Shown: one piece after another, positions 10,968 through 23,213 of the stretch
Position numbering within the stretch: the first letter of the stretch is position 1
Layout: the number at the start of each line of letters is the position of its first letter
Assembly: GCA_027186245.1 (NCBI GenBank)
Contig: CP114493.1
Span: 8,811,501 to 8,875,500, forward strand
Reading direction: 5' to 3'
Source: Coriaria nepalensis
Lineage: Eukaryota; Streptophyta; Magnoliopsida; Cucurbitales; Coriariaceae
DNA length: 64,000 nucleotides
Made by a program: the position numbers and the translations under genes
The notes under the pieces: generated by a model
The model's input: the letters and a program-made list of their open reading frames with translations, nothing else
Database searches by the model: none
What the model was told of the DNA's origin: nothing

Positions 10968-11850
10968 GATCAGAAGAATGGCCGGTACAGTCTATAATCT
11001 ATATCACCATCCACAGTGAATATATAATACTCGACTAACGTTTTCTCTGACTTCTCTGACTTCTTCTGGTTGCTTGCTTATAATATTTATTACCTGAACA
11101 AGAACGTATGTCATTAATTTTGGTGCTGTCGCCAAAGATTCTTATCCGTATGATACCCTTCTTTCCTTTTACTGTTCTATTTTCATTTCAAAATGGGATC
11201 GGATTCTTTTCCCAGAAACAGAGGATACATATCGTTCTTCGCCTGAAAAGGAAACTAATAAAGATTTTTTGGTCGGGCATTAGACGGGGAAGACAGAGTG
11301 TTTCTCCTCTTCATTTGATTGGAAGTTCAAATTCTGGAGAAATCTGAGATGAGTAGCCATCTTTTACAGCCCTGTAAATGTAAACAGACTATAACAGAGT
11401 ATAAGTAAGAAGGGTGATTTTATCTGATAATGAGATAATGAATACAACTTTCCGTAATCCAAGCTAAAGGGTAAATGGCTAAAATCAAATTCTACATAAA
11501 TAATAGATATCTTCACATCCTATTTACGTAGTTTCAAATGAAACACAATAAATTACCGTGAGAAATTGTGGGGCTACAAAACTACTAAGGCTCTACTTTG
11601 ATCGAGAGAGAGAAAATTTATAGTGTATGTAGAAAAAGTAAACAACATATGGTCGGTAAAAAAGAACCCCTGCAATTGCTTTCCATTTCATTCTTTCTTC
11701 TTTCTGAAGTTAGATATGCATTTGCAGATGTCTTCGACAACGCTCTGCGAGCATAGAATTTTTGGACCACCCAAATGAAGTTAGAGAAAGCTTTGACCAG
11801 ATGCTCATTACGATAATCTCGATAGGAAGAATTAATTTCTCGGTATAAAT
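10968..11850. other. Intergenic and 3' region, no gene seen
   Basis: AT-rich spacer between the melibiase relic start and the O-fucosyltransferase stop. The 79-codon plus-strand frame at 11108-11347 has no recognisable domain and begins in low-complexity DNA. The right part is probably the 3' untranslated region of the O-fucosyltransferase gene. Confidence 0.5.
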
Positions 11851-14800
11851 TCAGGCTTTACACATGCAAGGAGTCAGAGGGTTTTCCCAAAGGTCGTAGT
11901 TAGGAAAGGTCTCTTCAGGCAATCCAGTTCGTGTCAGGTGGGTTATAACAACATCCTCTACAAAGGGGGCCCAGCCCATGTAGGGATCCCCGAAGGATTT
12001 CGACATAAGCCCCTTATCGGGTTTAATGGATTTAAGACGGTGGCCCATGTACCGACGGCCCCCCATGATGAGTTTGGCGAAGTTGCCTCCATGGGTCATC
12101 ACAAACACATCAGACTTTAAGCAAACTAAGAAGTCGAGTGCTGCTAAGCTTGTAACATGCTTCTTAAAACCATCCAACTCTTCCTTAGTTGCCAATTCCT
12201 GCTTTGTGACCTGTTGTATAATGTGTTCAGAAGGAAAATAAGAATATTAGAAAGGATTATCACGTTCTACATGGTCTATCTGCATTCAAAATTGATCTTG
12301 CACAAGTCGAAAAAGAAAGAAAAACATAAAAGAAAAAAATGTGTTTCTTAGATAGCTTCGAAATTGATCATATTGATACCAAATAGGAAACATAAGTAGC
12401 AGCAGCAGGCGTTCAGGGTCCAAAAACACAGTCAGGTGATTATATTGGTATAGGTAGCCAAAATACTTCTACAGAAATTAGCGAAATAATATCAACTATC
12501 TAAGTGGATATTTATCAGAAGTGCAAAGTTCTTTCTAAGCATTTACACTCTTTTAAGTATTGGAATGCATCTTCTGGAAAAATAATGCAGCAAATGAAGC
12601 AAATGCAGAAAATACCAGATTCGGAAACATATTCCTGAGAGGTGCCATCCTATTCTGTCCTCCATAGACCTGCCCAGAAGCAACATAAATCTGGGTCTCC
12701 TTAGGATAGCCCATGGCCCGGAGAATCACAGCTACTTCCCCAGGCTCAAGAGGGCACCGTCCTTCTTTCCTTTTCTGCAGGGCTAGTTGCCATAGATGGG
12801 AACCATTCTGTATATCCAACAACAGCAACAAACAAAATATCCCATCAATGTTTTTATTGATTTGAGATGAACACATAAGGATAAACCAATTCCTTTCTAG
12901 GTCACCTTATATCTACGTGGCCATTCCTTTTTCCTGTATTCTGCCATTTTAGCTTTCTCCTCCCTTGTCCCCACAAAATCGCAAAATGACAGGCCAACCA
13001 TTCCTTTCTCAAACCTAAGATGAAGAGCCCTGTACGAGGCATAAGAATTGGAATTAAACTAGGACTATAACTTGGTTTAGCTAACTTATCATACAGACAC
13101 CTCCAACGCATACATATAGGGGTTTGAACTCCCAGTGCGATTTCTCATCCTTGAAGCTAGTACATCGGACATGTGCTCTATCTCAGGAAGAAACTTAAGA
13201 GCATGATAGTTCACCCTGCACCTTAGCCTGTTGATCTCTGGAGGAACATTGTCATACCTAAAACCAATAAGGCATGACGCCACAATCCATTGGTATTAAT
13301 ACATGAAGGTGACAAAAGTGAATTAGGTTATTAGTATCTGCAACATGAATAATTAATTACCCAAGCCTGTCGACAAAAGGTTTAAGAGCCATGATCTTCT
13401 TCTCCTTGACTCGAGGCAGCACATTGTCAATATAAAACTGTGCTGATGCATACTTTGGGATGTTTTTGACAGTCCGTCTGTATAACAGATTTATTTGTGA
13501 ATCAATGACCATTGCAACCCATATGTCAAAAACGCAATGCATTTGTTAATTCTGAGCTTACGAAGATGTTCGTAAAAACTATGCGAATAACTGTCTCGAT
13601 GGAAAGGGATGCCTAGGGAGGGAAGGAGGGAAATACCTTTCTTGTCATAAAATGTCAAAATAATATTAGGATCCCCTAATTCATTGGCTGTATAAAATAA
13701 TTTAGCGGTCATTTCCATACGGCCAGTATATCAGACTCACATTCAACTGTATTGTCAGTAAAGACAATTTGAACAATCAAATAAATAACAAAGAAAGTAG
13801 GAAGCAACAAAAACCTTATACTAGAAAATAGTTCTGATTTATCTATAAACCACTCAGGAATATCACGAACAATTCGTACGTCATTCTTCAGATAATCTAT
13901 GAAATGATCTACATCAAAAATGTCCTCAAACTTCCTGCACAAATTTTACAACATTATAAAGACGAGTGAGTATTGAGTACATCATAGAACGCATAAAGAA
14001 CCAATTCTGAAACAAAGTTATTTGTTCTCAACAAGCACTAATGGTTTAGTTCATGTAAAAAGATGCTAACCAAGAAACTTTTACAATTACAATTGAATAA
14101 ACCAATGGCTAGTGTATGAAGCACAATCTATTGATAAGAGCATGGTGAAACCAACTCTGATAAACAGAAAAATCTACTAAGAGGATTTCGGTAACATTGA
14201 CTACTAAAATGAGGCCGAGACAAAGACTATTAATTCTTAATATATAATAATTGTGTGTTTTCTGCAGTTTAGAAATGCATACTGTAACAATATATTGCTT
14301 GTGGATCTTACGTTTGGTCCTTCCAAATCTGGTCCTGCTTCAATACTGGCAATATAAGAGTAGCATTCAATATTTTCGCCACAGCTACTGCATTACATAT
14401 CTGGAAGCCAAAAAGTCATCAAAAATAAAATCTGTACAGTATGTACTGTGTCACATAAGTTTAAGAGTATAAATTAAGGCAAACATCTAAGGGCTGAAAT
14501 CCAGTTTTCAGAGTATAGTTCTCTTGGAAAAAACTAAAAAAGACCAATACCATATTCAGATAGAATTATTAATAAGTTCTAGAAATGTCATTCTTTTCCC
14601 TTCCCTAGAACTCATAACAAATACGTTAGGCACTGTAAGAAAACTGTGCAGTTCATATGGACATGAAGGAAGATAATCAGATTGAAAATAGAGTGATACG
14701 AAAGTGTGCTCTATTAATCATATTGGAAGATGACAAAATAAGAATCATACAGCTATTCTTTGCTGATTTAAACCACCCTCAGCATGGATGAATATATAGC

Positions 14801-16309
14801 CATTTGTTTCATTTTCCAGAGGAAGATCTGCAGAAAGGCAAGAAAGCAAAATCATTTAAGAAAGATCCTAAAGCCATGAGAAAAGGCTAGCATATATGAC
14901 AAAGAAAATAGAAATCGGTGTAAGGTGAAACTCAAATAAATTTAAAGTTACTTATATGCAACAGACACTGAAATAACAGTGTTTATTTGAACCTAATTTA
15001 AGAGCATTCAGATTGAAGGATAAGCACTCTTATTCTTGAAGAAACTAGATTCATATCCGGCTGAAAATTAATATCTTAAATGGCAGGCTAGGTCTTCCAC
15101 ATTAGACATATACAAACATGATAGCATAATGAAACAATGCTTCTTAATGCATTAATGCAAGCAAGAAATTGAAACTTCTAATATGAAACTTAAACAATAT
15201 TTATTAACAAGAAGTTATAGGTGTATAAGAACCTGATATTTCACCATCTCGCCGTTCAGCACAGGGTTTCCAAGATACGGTTGCAGAATGAGGATTCTCC
15301 CAGAGGGAAGGAGATTCCTTGACCTGATTAGTAAATGGATGTATTTTATAATTAATCAAGAACTCAGTAAGAAAGAAGAAAGGGCCAAAATATGATTCAA
15401 GACTTACATGTGGACAATGAAGAACAAGGCCATCCTTTTTACACAGGTAAGGAGCATTCTGCAGTAAGACAGAAATTGAGAACAGCAAATAACAATGGAA
15501 AAACATATTTAGTAATCTATGAACTCAAGTTCTCCATCTGTAAGCATTTCATATTCATATATCAGCGGATGACAATAGTCTATATCAAATGTACGCCAAA
15601 AAGAAGGGGAAAAAATGAAAGTGAAGCCCATGTGTATCTTGGCCCAAAAAAAAAAAAAACTTCATCTTTGTTGGAATTTTAGAAACTAAACAATCCCTGT
15701 CAGCAGAGCAAATACTCCTATTTCTGTAAATCTAATTGTTTGCATATTGATTTTGTACAATCAGTACTCATATTTCAGTTGTGTGAACAAATTCTTACGT
15801 GAAGCAGAGTTCTTTTTCATATGCATACCCAATAAAGCAGACAAAGAAAAGAATACTAGGAAATCCAAATTTAACAATTTCTTATCTACCTTCTTGCTCG
15901 GATAACAAAAATCGTGTGCTTGCATAAGAATAAAAAGAAAAGTCGAAAAAGAACAACGCATAAACAGACAAGCAAGCCGAGAACTCACCAAACGATTAAC
16001 GACCGCAAAAACGGAGATGAAACCAACGAGAACAACAAGGAAGGTCAAGAACAGTGAGATCCTGGAGCCAGAAGGGGGGCCCCTAGCGTCTTCACCAAAG
16101 TAAGGGCATAATGAATGAAAACTGTACCAGGAATGTAGACGGTCACGATCTCTCGAAGTGTACCGATCGCGATCGCCATCGTCGACGGACTTACGGTCGC
16201 CCATCAGAGGTGAAGAGTCGCCCTCTCGCTTCTTTGGAGAGGAAGAGCCTCGATTTCCGACCGAGCTCGAGTGTCTGAGCTCAGCCGTGAGCTTCGGACT
16301 GAAGGCCAT
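11851..16309 (-). CDS. O-fucosyltransferase family protein (GDP-fucose POFUT-like)
   Basis: Eleven exons join in frame to 561 residues: 16309-15989, 15458-15408, 15323-15233, 14827-14751, 14400-14312, 13934-13815, 13477-13361, 13257-13114, 13029-12906, 12807-12616, 12210-11851. A charged cytosolic tail is followed by one membrane span (about residues 84-104), a type II Golgi layout. The catalytic part holds HAEGGLNQQRIAICNAVAVA, ALHLRFEKGMVGLSFCDFVG and AVILRAMGYPKETQIYVASG, then SDVFVMTHGGNFA and ENPLTPCMCKA. These are hallmarks of the plant O-fucosyltransferase (DUF246) family, thought to act on wall glycans or proteins; the acceptor is unknown. It closely resembles what I recall of At3g26370. 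Every splice join keeps frame, so it looks intact. It is divergent from the S21 gene, 332 bases away. Confidence 0.95.
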
Positions 16310-16641
16310 ATTTTACACTGTTTCCTAAGCTTTCCTTCTTTCTCTTTGGTTTATGTTTCTTTTTACCGCTAAAAGAAACTTCTTCACGGTCGGTCTCAGT
16401 CCAGATCAAGTTCTGCATCTTAAAAGGCTAGGCGTGTAATTACCAATTTCACAGTGAGGGTATTTATGTCATTTCGATGAAAATTCTGATATTTCTCAGC
16501 TTAAATTATTATTGTAAATCATCAAGCGGGACCCACTAACCTGCCATCAGGTTTGAATCGGACGGTCTGTATTGCTTCTTCGACTTGCCATACATACTCT
16601 GGTTTTGCAGTGTATTTCGTGGGTGAGATTCAAGCTGAGAA
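16310..16641. promoter_or_regulatory. Shared divergent promoter, O-fucosyltransferase / S21
   Basis: Only 332 bases separate the minus-strand ATG at 16309 from the plus-strand ATG at 16642. Both promoters and both leaders must fit here. No clear TATA box or TGGGCY element is seen. Confidence 0.6.
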
Positions 16642-17746
16642 ATGAACGCGGTGGCGCGGCAACTGGTCGGCTTCTTCCGGCGGCCGAGTCAGGCCGCTGA
16701 CTTGGTGAGCTGTGGTGAACTTCACCGGTATCAACATCAGCAGTTGAGGGGGATCCGAATTAAGGTCCTGAACGGAAATCTGGAGCAAGCATTAACGATG
16801 ATGCAAAGGACGATGACGTCGAGCGGGATGGAACGGTTGATAAAGCGCGAGCAGACTCACCATATTAAGAACTCGGAGAAGCGAATCCTGGCTAGGAAGA
16901 ATCTGGAGCGGAAGATTCGTTCACAGGACCTCGCTCGCAAACTCAAGGCCATCCTTATCAAGAAAGTCAGGTATGTCGTAAATCCCCGAGTTGTTCATTC
17001 ATCGAACTGCACATTTTTCTTAAAAGTCTTCGGAAACTACAGTCTTTAATTTCAGATGAATGCGATTTATTTGCAAAATGTTAAAATTGGAAACTGGTGT
17101 TTTCCCAAGTGCATAGTATATTGACTAATTCTAGATGGGAGAATTTTCCTAGTAATTGGCCACTGGAAAGGTTGAACTTAAAATCCCATACCAAAATGCT
17201 TGAATGCAATCCTTCAAGTTTGAAGAACCTTAATTCTAGCTCTCTAAACTTTTGGGTTAACAATACGTGGGAGATTAGTTCCTTTCTTCAATGATACATC
17301 GGGTTGACCTGTTATATGTTGATTTCTCAAGACCTTAGATGAGAAGTGTCGTTCTGCTTCATGCTTAGTTAATTGCTGCTTATGGGGTCAAGAGTATTGT
17401 GCAAGTTCTTCTACTACTAAGTCCAAAGCTAAAGGCGATATCGGGCATTTAGGTGTTAAGGTCTTGGTGTTATTGAGAGAGGATTTATGTGTTTCCTTGT
17501 TTCCCATTGGGGTCCAAGATCCAGGGATCTGAGTTTAGTATCCATGTTTACTTAAGGTGCTCCACTTGCAATAAGGATGTTATTAGCTTTCGATTCTCAC
17601 TCTTCTCTTCGAATCCCTTTGCAATCTATCTACCTCCCTTTTTTGTCTGCAGCATCTCCATCTCAATAATCAGAATCAGCATATGTTCTTTTAATCTGTT
17701 TCACTGCATTCATACTCTTAAATGGGATTGTTGCAGGGGACTATGA
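16642..17746 (+). CDS. Organellar ribosomal protein S21 (bacterial bS21 type)
   Basis: Exon 1 is 16642-16970 and exon 2 is 17737-17746, giving 112 residues. The bS21 core is seen from about residue 36: GIRIKVLNGNLEQALTMMQR, then a very basic C-terminal half (KREQTHHIKNSEKRILARKN, IRSQDLARKLKAILIKKVR). A basic N-terminus could be an organelle-targeting sequence. S21 sits on the small subunit platform near the mRNA exit. Exon 1 ends KKV-AG at GTATG. The next good acceptor (TTGCAG at 17731-17736) adds only G-GGA-CTA-TGA, ending the protein RGL; this is unusually short but in phase. Mitochondrial versus plastid targeting cannot be decided by eye. Confidence 0.88.
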
Positions 17747-18075
17747 GTACAATGTCAAGTACTTTTTCTTGGAGGTCAAAGAAGAGATGGACAAAGGAGG
17801 CGACTCCAGAATGCTGGCTGATCACAAGCATTTTTTTGTTTTTTTATTTTTTTTATTTTTTAGAGTGGAATTAAGAAGAGCCCTTTCTTTGTGTTTGTTC
17901 TTCACACCTCAAACTACCTCTGTAATGTTTCATAATCTTTTATACAACAACTTTTGACACTTTCATTGTGAGTTCATCACGTGCTGATTGAAAAGTGAAA
18001 AATGCAAAATGATTAATGTGAAAATTTCAGTATGATCTTATTTTTTGTTTTTTTTTTTCCTTTTCTTTTGGTGGA

Positions 18076-18092
18076 GGGGGGGGGGGGGGGGG
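18076..18092 (+). repeat. Poly-G tract
   Basis: A run of 17 G bases following a T-rich stretch, in the spacer between the S21 3' region and coilin. Length could be uncertain because homopolymers are hard to sequence. Confidence 0.8.
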
Positions 18093-18151
18093 CGCAAAAG
18101 TTCATTAGAATTTACTCAGAAAAAGAAATACCTCAAATGTAGCAGGTAATC

Positions 18152-18237
18152 GGCCCAAAATGCAACCGGTAAGAATGAATGGGCTAAGCCTGTTCACTTG
18201 AATGGGCCAGCCTGATTGCTAGGTGGACCGCGGCCCA
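18152..18237 (+). promoter_or_regulatory. Site II (TGGGCY) cluster upstream of coilin
   Basis: GGCCCA at 18152 and 18232, TGGGCT at 18180 and TGGGCC at 18203 lie 155-240 bases before the coilin ATG. They are spaced like elements of growth-linked plant promoters. Confidence 0.5.
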
Positions 18238-18392
18238 TCGTCTAAATTGCCATTTTGTCACCTACAGGCAACTTGTAAAAATGGAAAACGCTTGGGGAGT
18301 CTGTGCGAAGGGTTTAAGAAGACGAAGCTCTCTGCGACATTGTTGCAGTTTCTTCAACCTTCGTTAATCTTTCTTCCTTGCTTGAGCGCATA

Positions 18393-21300
18393 ATGGAGAC
18401 GGTACGAATTCGTCTGATATTCGACAATCCGCAGCTCCTGAATCATAAACAAAGGAAGCTCGGACTAGACCGGAGCTGGATTTTCCTAAAACCTCAGCAC
18501 GACACCATCTCCGACCTTTCTTCCTATATTCTTTCCTCTTTTCAGCTTCACGAAGCTTGCCCTAATGGTCTCATCCTTTCCGTAAGTATCAGTTTTTGGA
18601 AAACCTAAAACGGTGATTAGGTTAGGTTTCTAGAGAATTTCAGAAATGGAAACTTCTTTTTTTTTTCCCCCTAATATTCCTTTTTCTTGTAGATGGATGG
18701 CTTTGTGCTACCACCATTTGAATCCACTTGCATTCTGAGGGATAAAGATATTATTCAGTGAGTTCTTCAATTTTTCTATACGTTATATTTTTATAGTACA
18801 TTAACAAAGAAAAAAAGGTATCCTTCGTTGTTTAAGCAATCTTTCTGTTCAGGGTGAAAAAGAAAGGTAGCAAGTCAGCTGATATTCACGGACTTGGTAA
18901 TGGAGAAAACGTCGAAGAAGTTGACGGGAGGCAAGTTGCTGATACAGGTGTAATGCTTCTGGCCAATGAGAAGTTTGAGAAGGAGAGTGGTGGCTATGAG
19001 AGCGAACCTGAAGAAGATGAACCTGCTCAGGTAGAGGAAACTTTGCATGTCTATGACCCACCGGAACGGAAAAAGGTTTCCAAGAAAAGAAAGGCAACAA
19101 AGGTACTCAGTAGCACGAGGTATGAGGTAGAAGCATGCGTGTTCTATTTTATGCTTGAACGACATGTATGATAGTGATAATTACTTTTACTACCATGTCA
19201 ACAACAATAAAATGATGATAGTGATTAGGATACCACTGACTTTGAACTTTGATTTTATAACAAAGGAAGAAGAAAACCAAATCTACTACAAAAGAGCAAT
19301 GTCCATCTGTTCACGGACTTGATAATGTAGAAAATGTGGAAGAAGTTGACAGGAGGCAAGTTGCTGATACAGGTGTAATGCTTCTGGCCAATGTGGAGTT
19401 TGAAAAGGATAGTGGTGGCTATGAGAGTAAACCGGAAGGAGATGAACCTGGTCAGGTAGAGGAAACTTTGCATGTCTATAAGAAACCGGAACGGAAAAAG
19501 GTTTCCAAGAAAAGAAAGGCAACAAAGGTACTCAGTTGCACGAGGTATGAGGTAGAAGCATGCATGTTCTATTTTATGCTTGAACGACGTGTATGATGGG
19601 GATAATTACTTTTACTACCATGTCAACAGCAATAAAATAATGACAGTGATTATGATACCACTGACTTTGAACTCTAATTTTATAACTAAGGAAGAGGAAA
19701 ACCAAATCTTCTACAACAGAGCAATTTCCATCTGTCACAGAATCTGTTCAGAAAAGTCATGCAGAACACAAGGGAAGGATTCACCCAATAAAAGGACTTG
19801 CCTTGAAGAACAAGTCACCCAACAGGGATGCTGAACCAGGTGAAATCAGCAGCTCTGACAGTGATGGAAAACCCACCACCATTGCCGAGAGGTAGGTCCC
19901 GCATCGTGTAATTTATTTTGTTGGGTTTATTGTTTTTTTGCTAGTATAATGTGTTACCTCACTTTTAAAGTTCTTCAATTGATTCCATACATGACTATAG
20001 TCTTGCAGTTATTGTTCTCAATGCTAAATGGTCTTTGTATATTTGACAGTTGCAAGAGGTATTATTTTTCACAGGTGAAATACTATTTTTTTATTAAAAA
20101 AACTGTAGTTTTTTCCAGAAGCATCCAATGTGTACAGGGCTACATCTAGGAGAATCTTGCTTTGTGCATTACAAGATTCCATTTCTATAATCTCACTCTT
20201 TATTTGTAGGCCCAGCCAGCTTCAAAATGGCACACGAATTCCAGATGTGTCTGATACAGATGGTGGGAATAAAAAGGTTCGCATTTCCAACTCTTGTTGG
20301 AATCAATCTGTCGTTTAATGCAAAAGCATCATCTATGTTGCATTAAGCTGCTTACATAGCACATGAGTGTAGGAAGTATATGCTTGTCTGTAACCTGCAT
20401 TTGTAATTTGCTGGCTTTTTTTCTTTCTCTTTTTTGTTAGACTTCTAGTAGAAGTGCTCGTCGTAGGAAGGCAAAAAGACGATGGTTGAGGGAAAAAGCT
20501 GAAGCTGAAAAGAAAGAGGTACATTTTGACTGGCATTATTTATTAGGTACACAAAATATTCTGTACACTCGTAAGAGGTGATTAATAGTATACTCACAAA
20601 TTGCACATTCTAATAAGATGTGTGTTTTTTACTACAGAACATGTCCTAATTGAATTGATGAAAACAACGATTTTATTGAGGCAACTGAGAACTGGATTAA
20701 TTGAGAATTAGCTTGTTTTAAAGACCTAAATACATTTGAGAAGGAGGCTCTAGAATTGATGTTCCCAATTTAAACTGATAATTGCACGTTATTTGCAGCT
20801 ACAGAAGCAGTTACTCAATGAAGGTACTCAACCAGCAGCTAATGTGAATGATGTCAAATCTTCTGAAAATCAAGTTGAACAACAACCAGATGAGGATGAT
20901 GATGGAGGAGATGTAGACGACGATGATATTGTTCCTGTAGTAATTAGACCTGGGCACATTCGCTTTCAGCATGTTGGAAAAGGTCTAATGATCTCTTTTG
21001 TTTTTTAATGCATTTGTGTTGTGGTGAATAAAGCTAATTTCTGGGTCTCTCAGAAGTTCTGAGGAATAAATTTAGCATCAAAGTTTTTCTGGTAATATAT
21101 ATTAGAGTTTCATATTCTTGCAATATGAAGTATATTCTGTTGTTATTACAGTGGCTGCAGATCAGGTTGTGGAACAAAATCAAAACCATGCTGTAAGTAA
21201 TTCACTTCTGTGAATATATCTCTATAATACACTCTCTGGTCTAGACTCCAGAGGTTTATGAAAACTAAAGTTTTTGATCCCTCAATACTTCAGGATACCT

Positions 21301-22527
21301 TGCTGTGGAATGGAATAACCAGCAAGAAGAGAGGTCAAAAATGGGGTATAGAGAAAGGGATCTCTCATGAAAAAAATGACTACAAAGATATAGAGAGTGA
21401 AACTCCTACTGTGCTGAATTTTGAGAGTGAAATTTCTAGTAAGCTGACTGCTGAACCTGAGGCACCTGCAAATGGCAGCATAGATTTTGAAAGCCTTAGC
21501 TTTTATACTAGCTTGCCGAAGGTTTATTCTCACTTTTCCTTCTTTCTTCTCCTTATATGGTTGTCACTTGGGAAATATATTCAATCTGGATTACATGAAA
21601 TCATGTAAGTTGAATGATTGTAATTCATTTTATTTCCTTTTCGTCATTTTTGTTAATTCTAATTCAATTTCATTATTAATTTCAGCAAGGTGATACCATT
21701 GCATATCGTTTGATAGAATTATCATCATCCTGGACTCCTGAAATGTCCTCCTTCCGGGTAAAATTGCTGTTCTTTTTTTCTTTATTGACTGTCTTTAAGT
21801 ACCAGTGTCCTAAGTCCTAAATACCTTATTCATTTTCCGCTAGGTTGGGGAAGTAGCTTGGCATGACTCGGAATCCAATAGGATTATGCTGATATCAGTT
21901 CCAGAGTATCCCATTGTTATCAAGAATGAGATAGACGAGGAATCTGCAACTCAACAAGATACATCTCTGTATGGGGAAGATGGTTCTTTAAAGGTATGCA
22001 AGATAGGCATTATTTTTAACTGTTCAAGTCGCATTATGATAGAACTGGGTTTTGAGCTCTTTTGTATGCTCAAATCAATGCTTATACAGATAGATTACTC
22101 AGCACTTGTTGACGTCCGGATTGTTAAGCCTGGGAACTTGGACTCTTCAAAAGCAGAAACCGACTCAGTCGAGGAAGCCCTGATTCAAAGTAATGGATTG
22201 GGCCTCAAGCCCCACAATAACAATTGGGAAGGCCATGCCATGACACAAGGTATATATAATTGAAGCTTCTTGCATGCAATGAATAGGAATATTTTTCTAT
22301 TACATATGAGCACTCATCTTGCGTTTGATGCACTTGTAGAAAATGGGGAGGTAAATGCATGGGATGAAATTGGCAAGGCCTTGAGTGCAAAGAAAGTCCA
22401 ACTTGCTGGCGAAGGCGATCGGAATAGACCAGAGAGTTCCGGCAGGAGTTCAGGGTCATATCGGGGATTGAGAAGCGGGGCCTTGGGTCGGACATTGGCT
22501 TTGTTAAGAGCGCAAAATGAACTCTGA
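18393..22527 (+). CDS. Coilin, Cajal body scaffold protein
   Basis: Fourteen exons join in frame to about 708 residues: 18393-18581, 18693-18757, 18853-19102, 19270-19527, 19695-19891, 20210-20276, 20441-20518, 20799-20982, 21152-21192, 21294-21521, 21686-21757, 21844-21993, 22090-22249, 22340-22527. Coilin organises nuclear Cajal bodies, where snRNPs and snoRNPs mature. The N-terminal self-association domain reads METVRIRLIFDN...LDRSWIFLKP and MDGFVLPPFESTCILRDKD. The middle is acidic and Lys-rich, with SRSARRRKAKRRWLREKAEA. The C-terminal Tudor-like part has RPGHIRFQHVG, GDTIAYRLIELSSSWTPEMS, FRVGEVAWHD and YPIV. The open frame extends upstream to a TTG, but ATG at 18393 starts the family sequence. 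Exons 3 and 4 are near copies of each other, so the protein is about 86 residues longer than it would otherwise be. Confidence 0.92.
18885..19734 (+). repeat. About 425-bp tandem duplication inside coilin
   Basis: Two adjacent copies with a 425-base period cover most of exon 3, the following intron and the start of the next exon. Examples are GTACTCAG at 19103 and 19528, and GAAGAAGTTGAC near 18914 and 19339. Copies differ by scattered substitutions but intron and exon parts are both conserved. The breakpoints fall inside exon 3 and inside exon 5. Confidence 0.9.
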
Positions 22528-22641
22528 GGAAATGCAAACCAGTATTTCATTTTTGTGTTGAGGAAGGATTGTATCATGTTCCTTGTACTAGAGTATTTGC
22601 GGAATTACAGAGCAGGAAAATACACTGCGTTTTTGTGATGC

Positions 22642-22739
22642 TTATGAGCTGTATGATATTTGATTATTTGATGTAAAAACTTGATAGGCCCTATGAGCTG
22701 TATGATATTTGATTATTTGATGTAAAAACTTGATAGGCC
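22642..22739 (+). repeat. 49-bp tandem repeat downstream of coilin
   Basis: Two almost identical 49-base units (TATGAGCTGTATGATATTTG and onward, ending TTGATAGGCCC) lie head to tail, 115-210 bases after the coilin stop, in the likely 3' untranslated region. Confidence 0.9.
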
Positions 22740-23213
22740 CAACATCAAACGTGGTAATCAATATTATCCCGATTGGGTTAAGTGACAACGTTCTCCCAAA
22801 TTCTTGCTTCACGGGTTCAATTTGATGACTAAGAGGTTCTAAGCGGTATATCTGGATCATAACATTGCATATGTCCTCTAAATATTGTGGGGTTAATTTT
22901 TATCTTGAAAATTACATGGCCTTCTCTAGGTTCCTCATATTCATCCTTTGAATTTCAGAATGTGAGAAGACGATATTAGCTTTATACTTAAACTTATATA
23001 ATGGTATTAATGAACTTCTATATGGTCTATAACAGCTTCCTCCTATACATGATCTACTATCAAAATAAGAAAAGAAGGAAAAGAAAATTATAGATGCTAA
23101 CCATACATCACACAAGCAGAATAGAGAATCATTCGCACTGCCCGGGATGCTAACATACCTTTTCTCTGAATTCCATTACCGATTCTTTGGGCATAGCAGA
23201 TTACTATGTTCAT

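Noticed and set aside
13491..13718. 75-codon minus-strand frame between O-fucosyltransferase exons 6 and 7
   Set aside because: It spans the intron; the exon joins on either side keep frame without it.
18849..19525. Minus-strand paired frames with similar sequence (MLPFFSWKPFSVPV in both)
   Set aside because: They are the antisense image of the duplicated coilin exons, not a repeat protein family.
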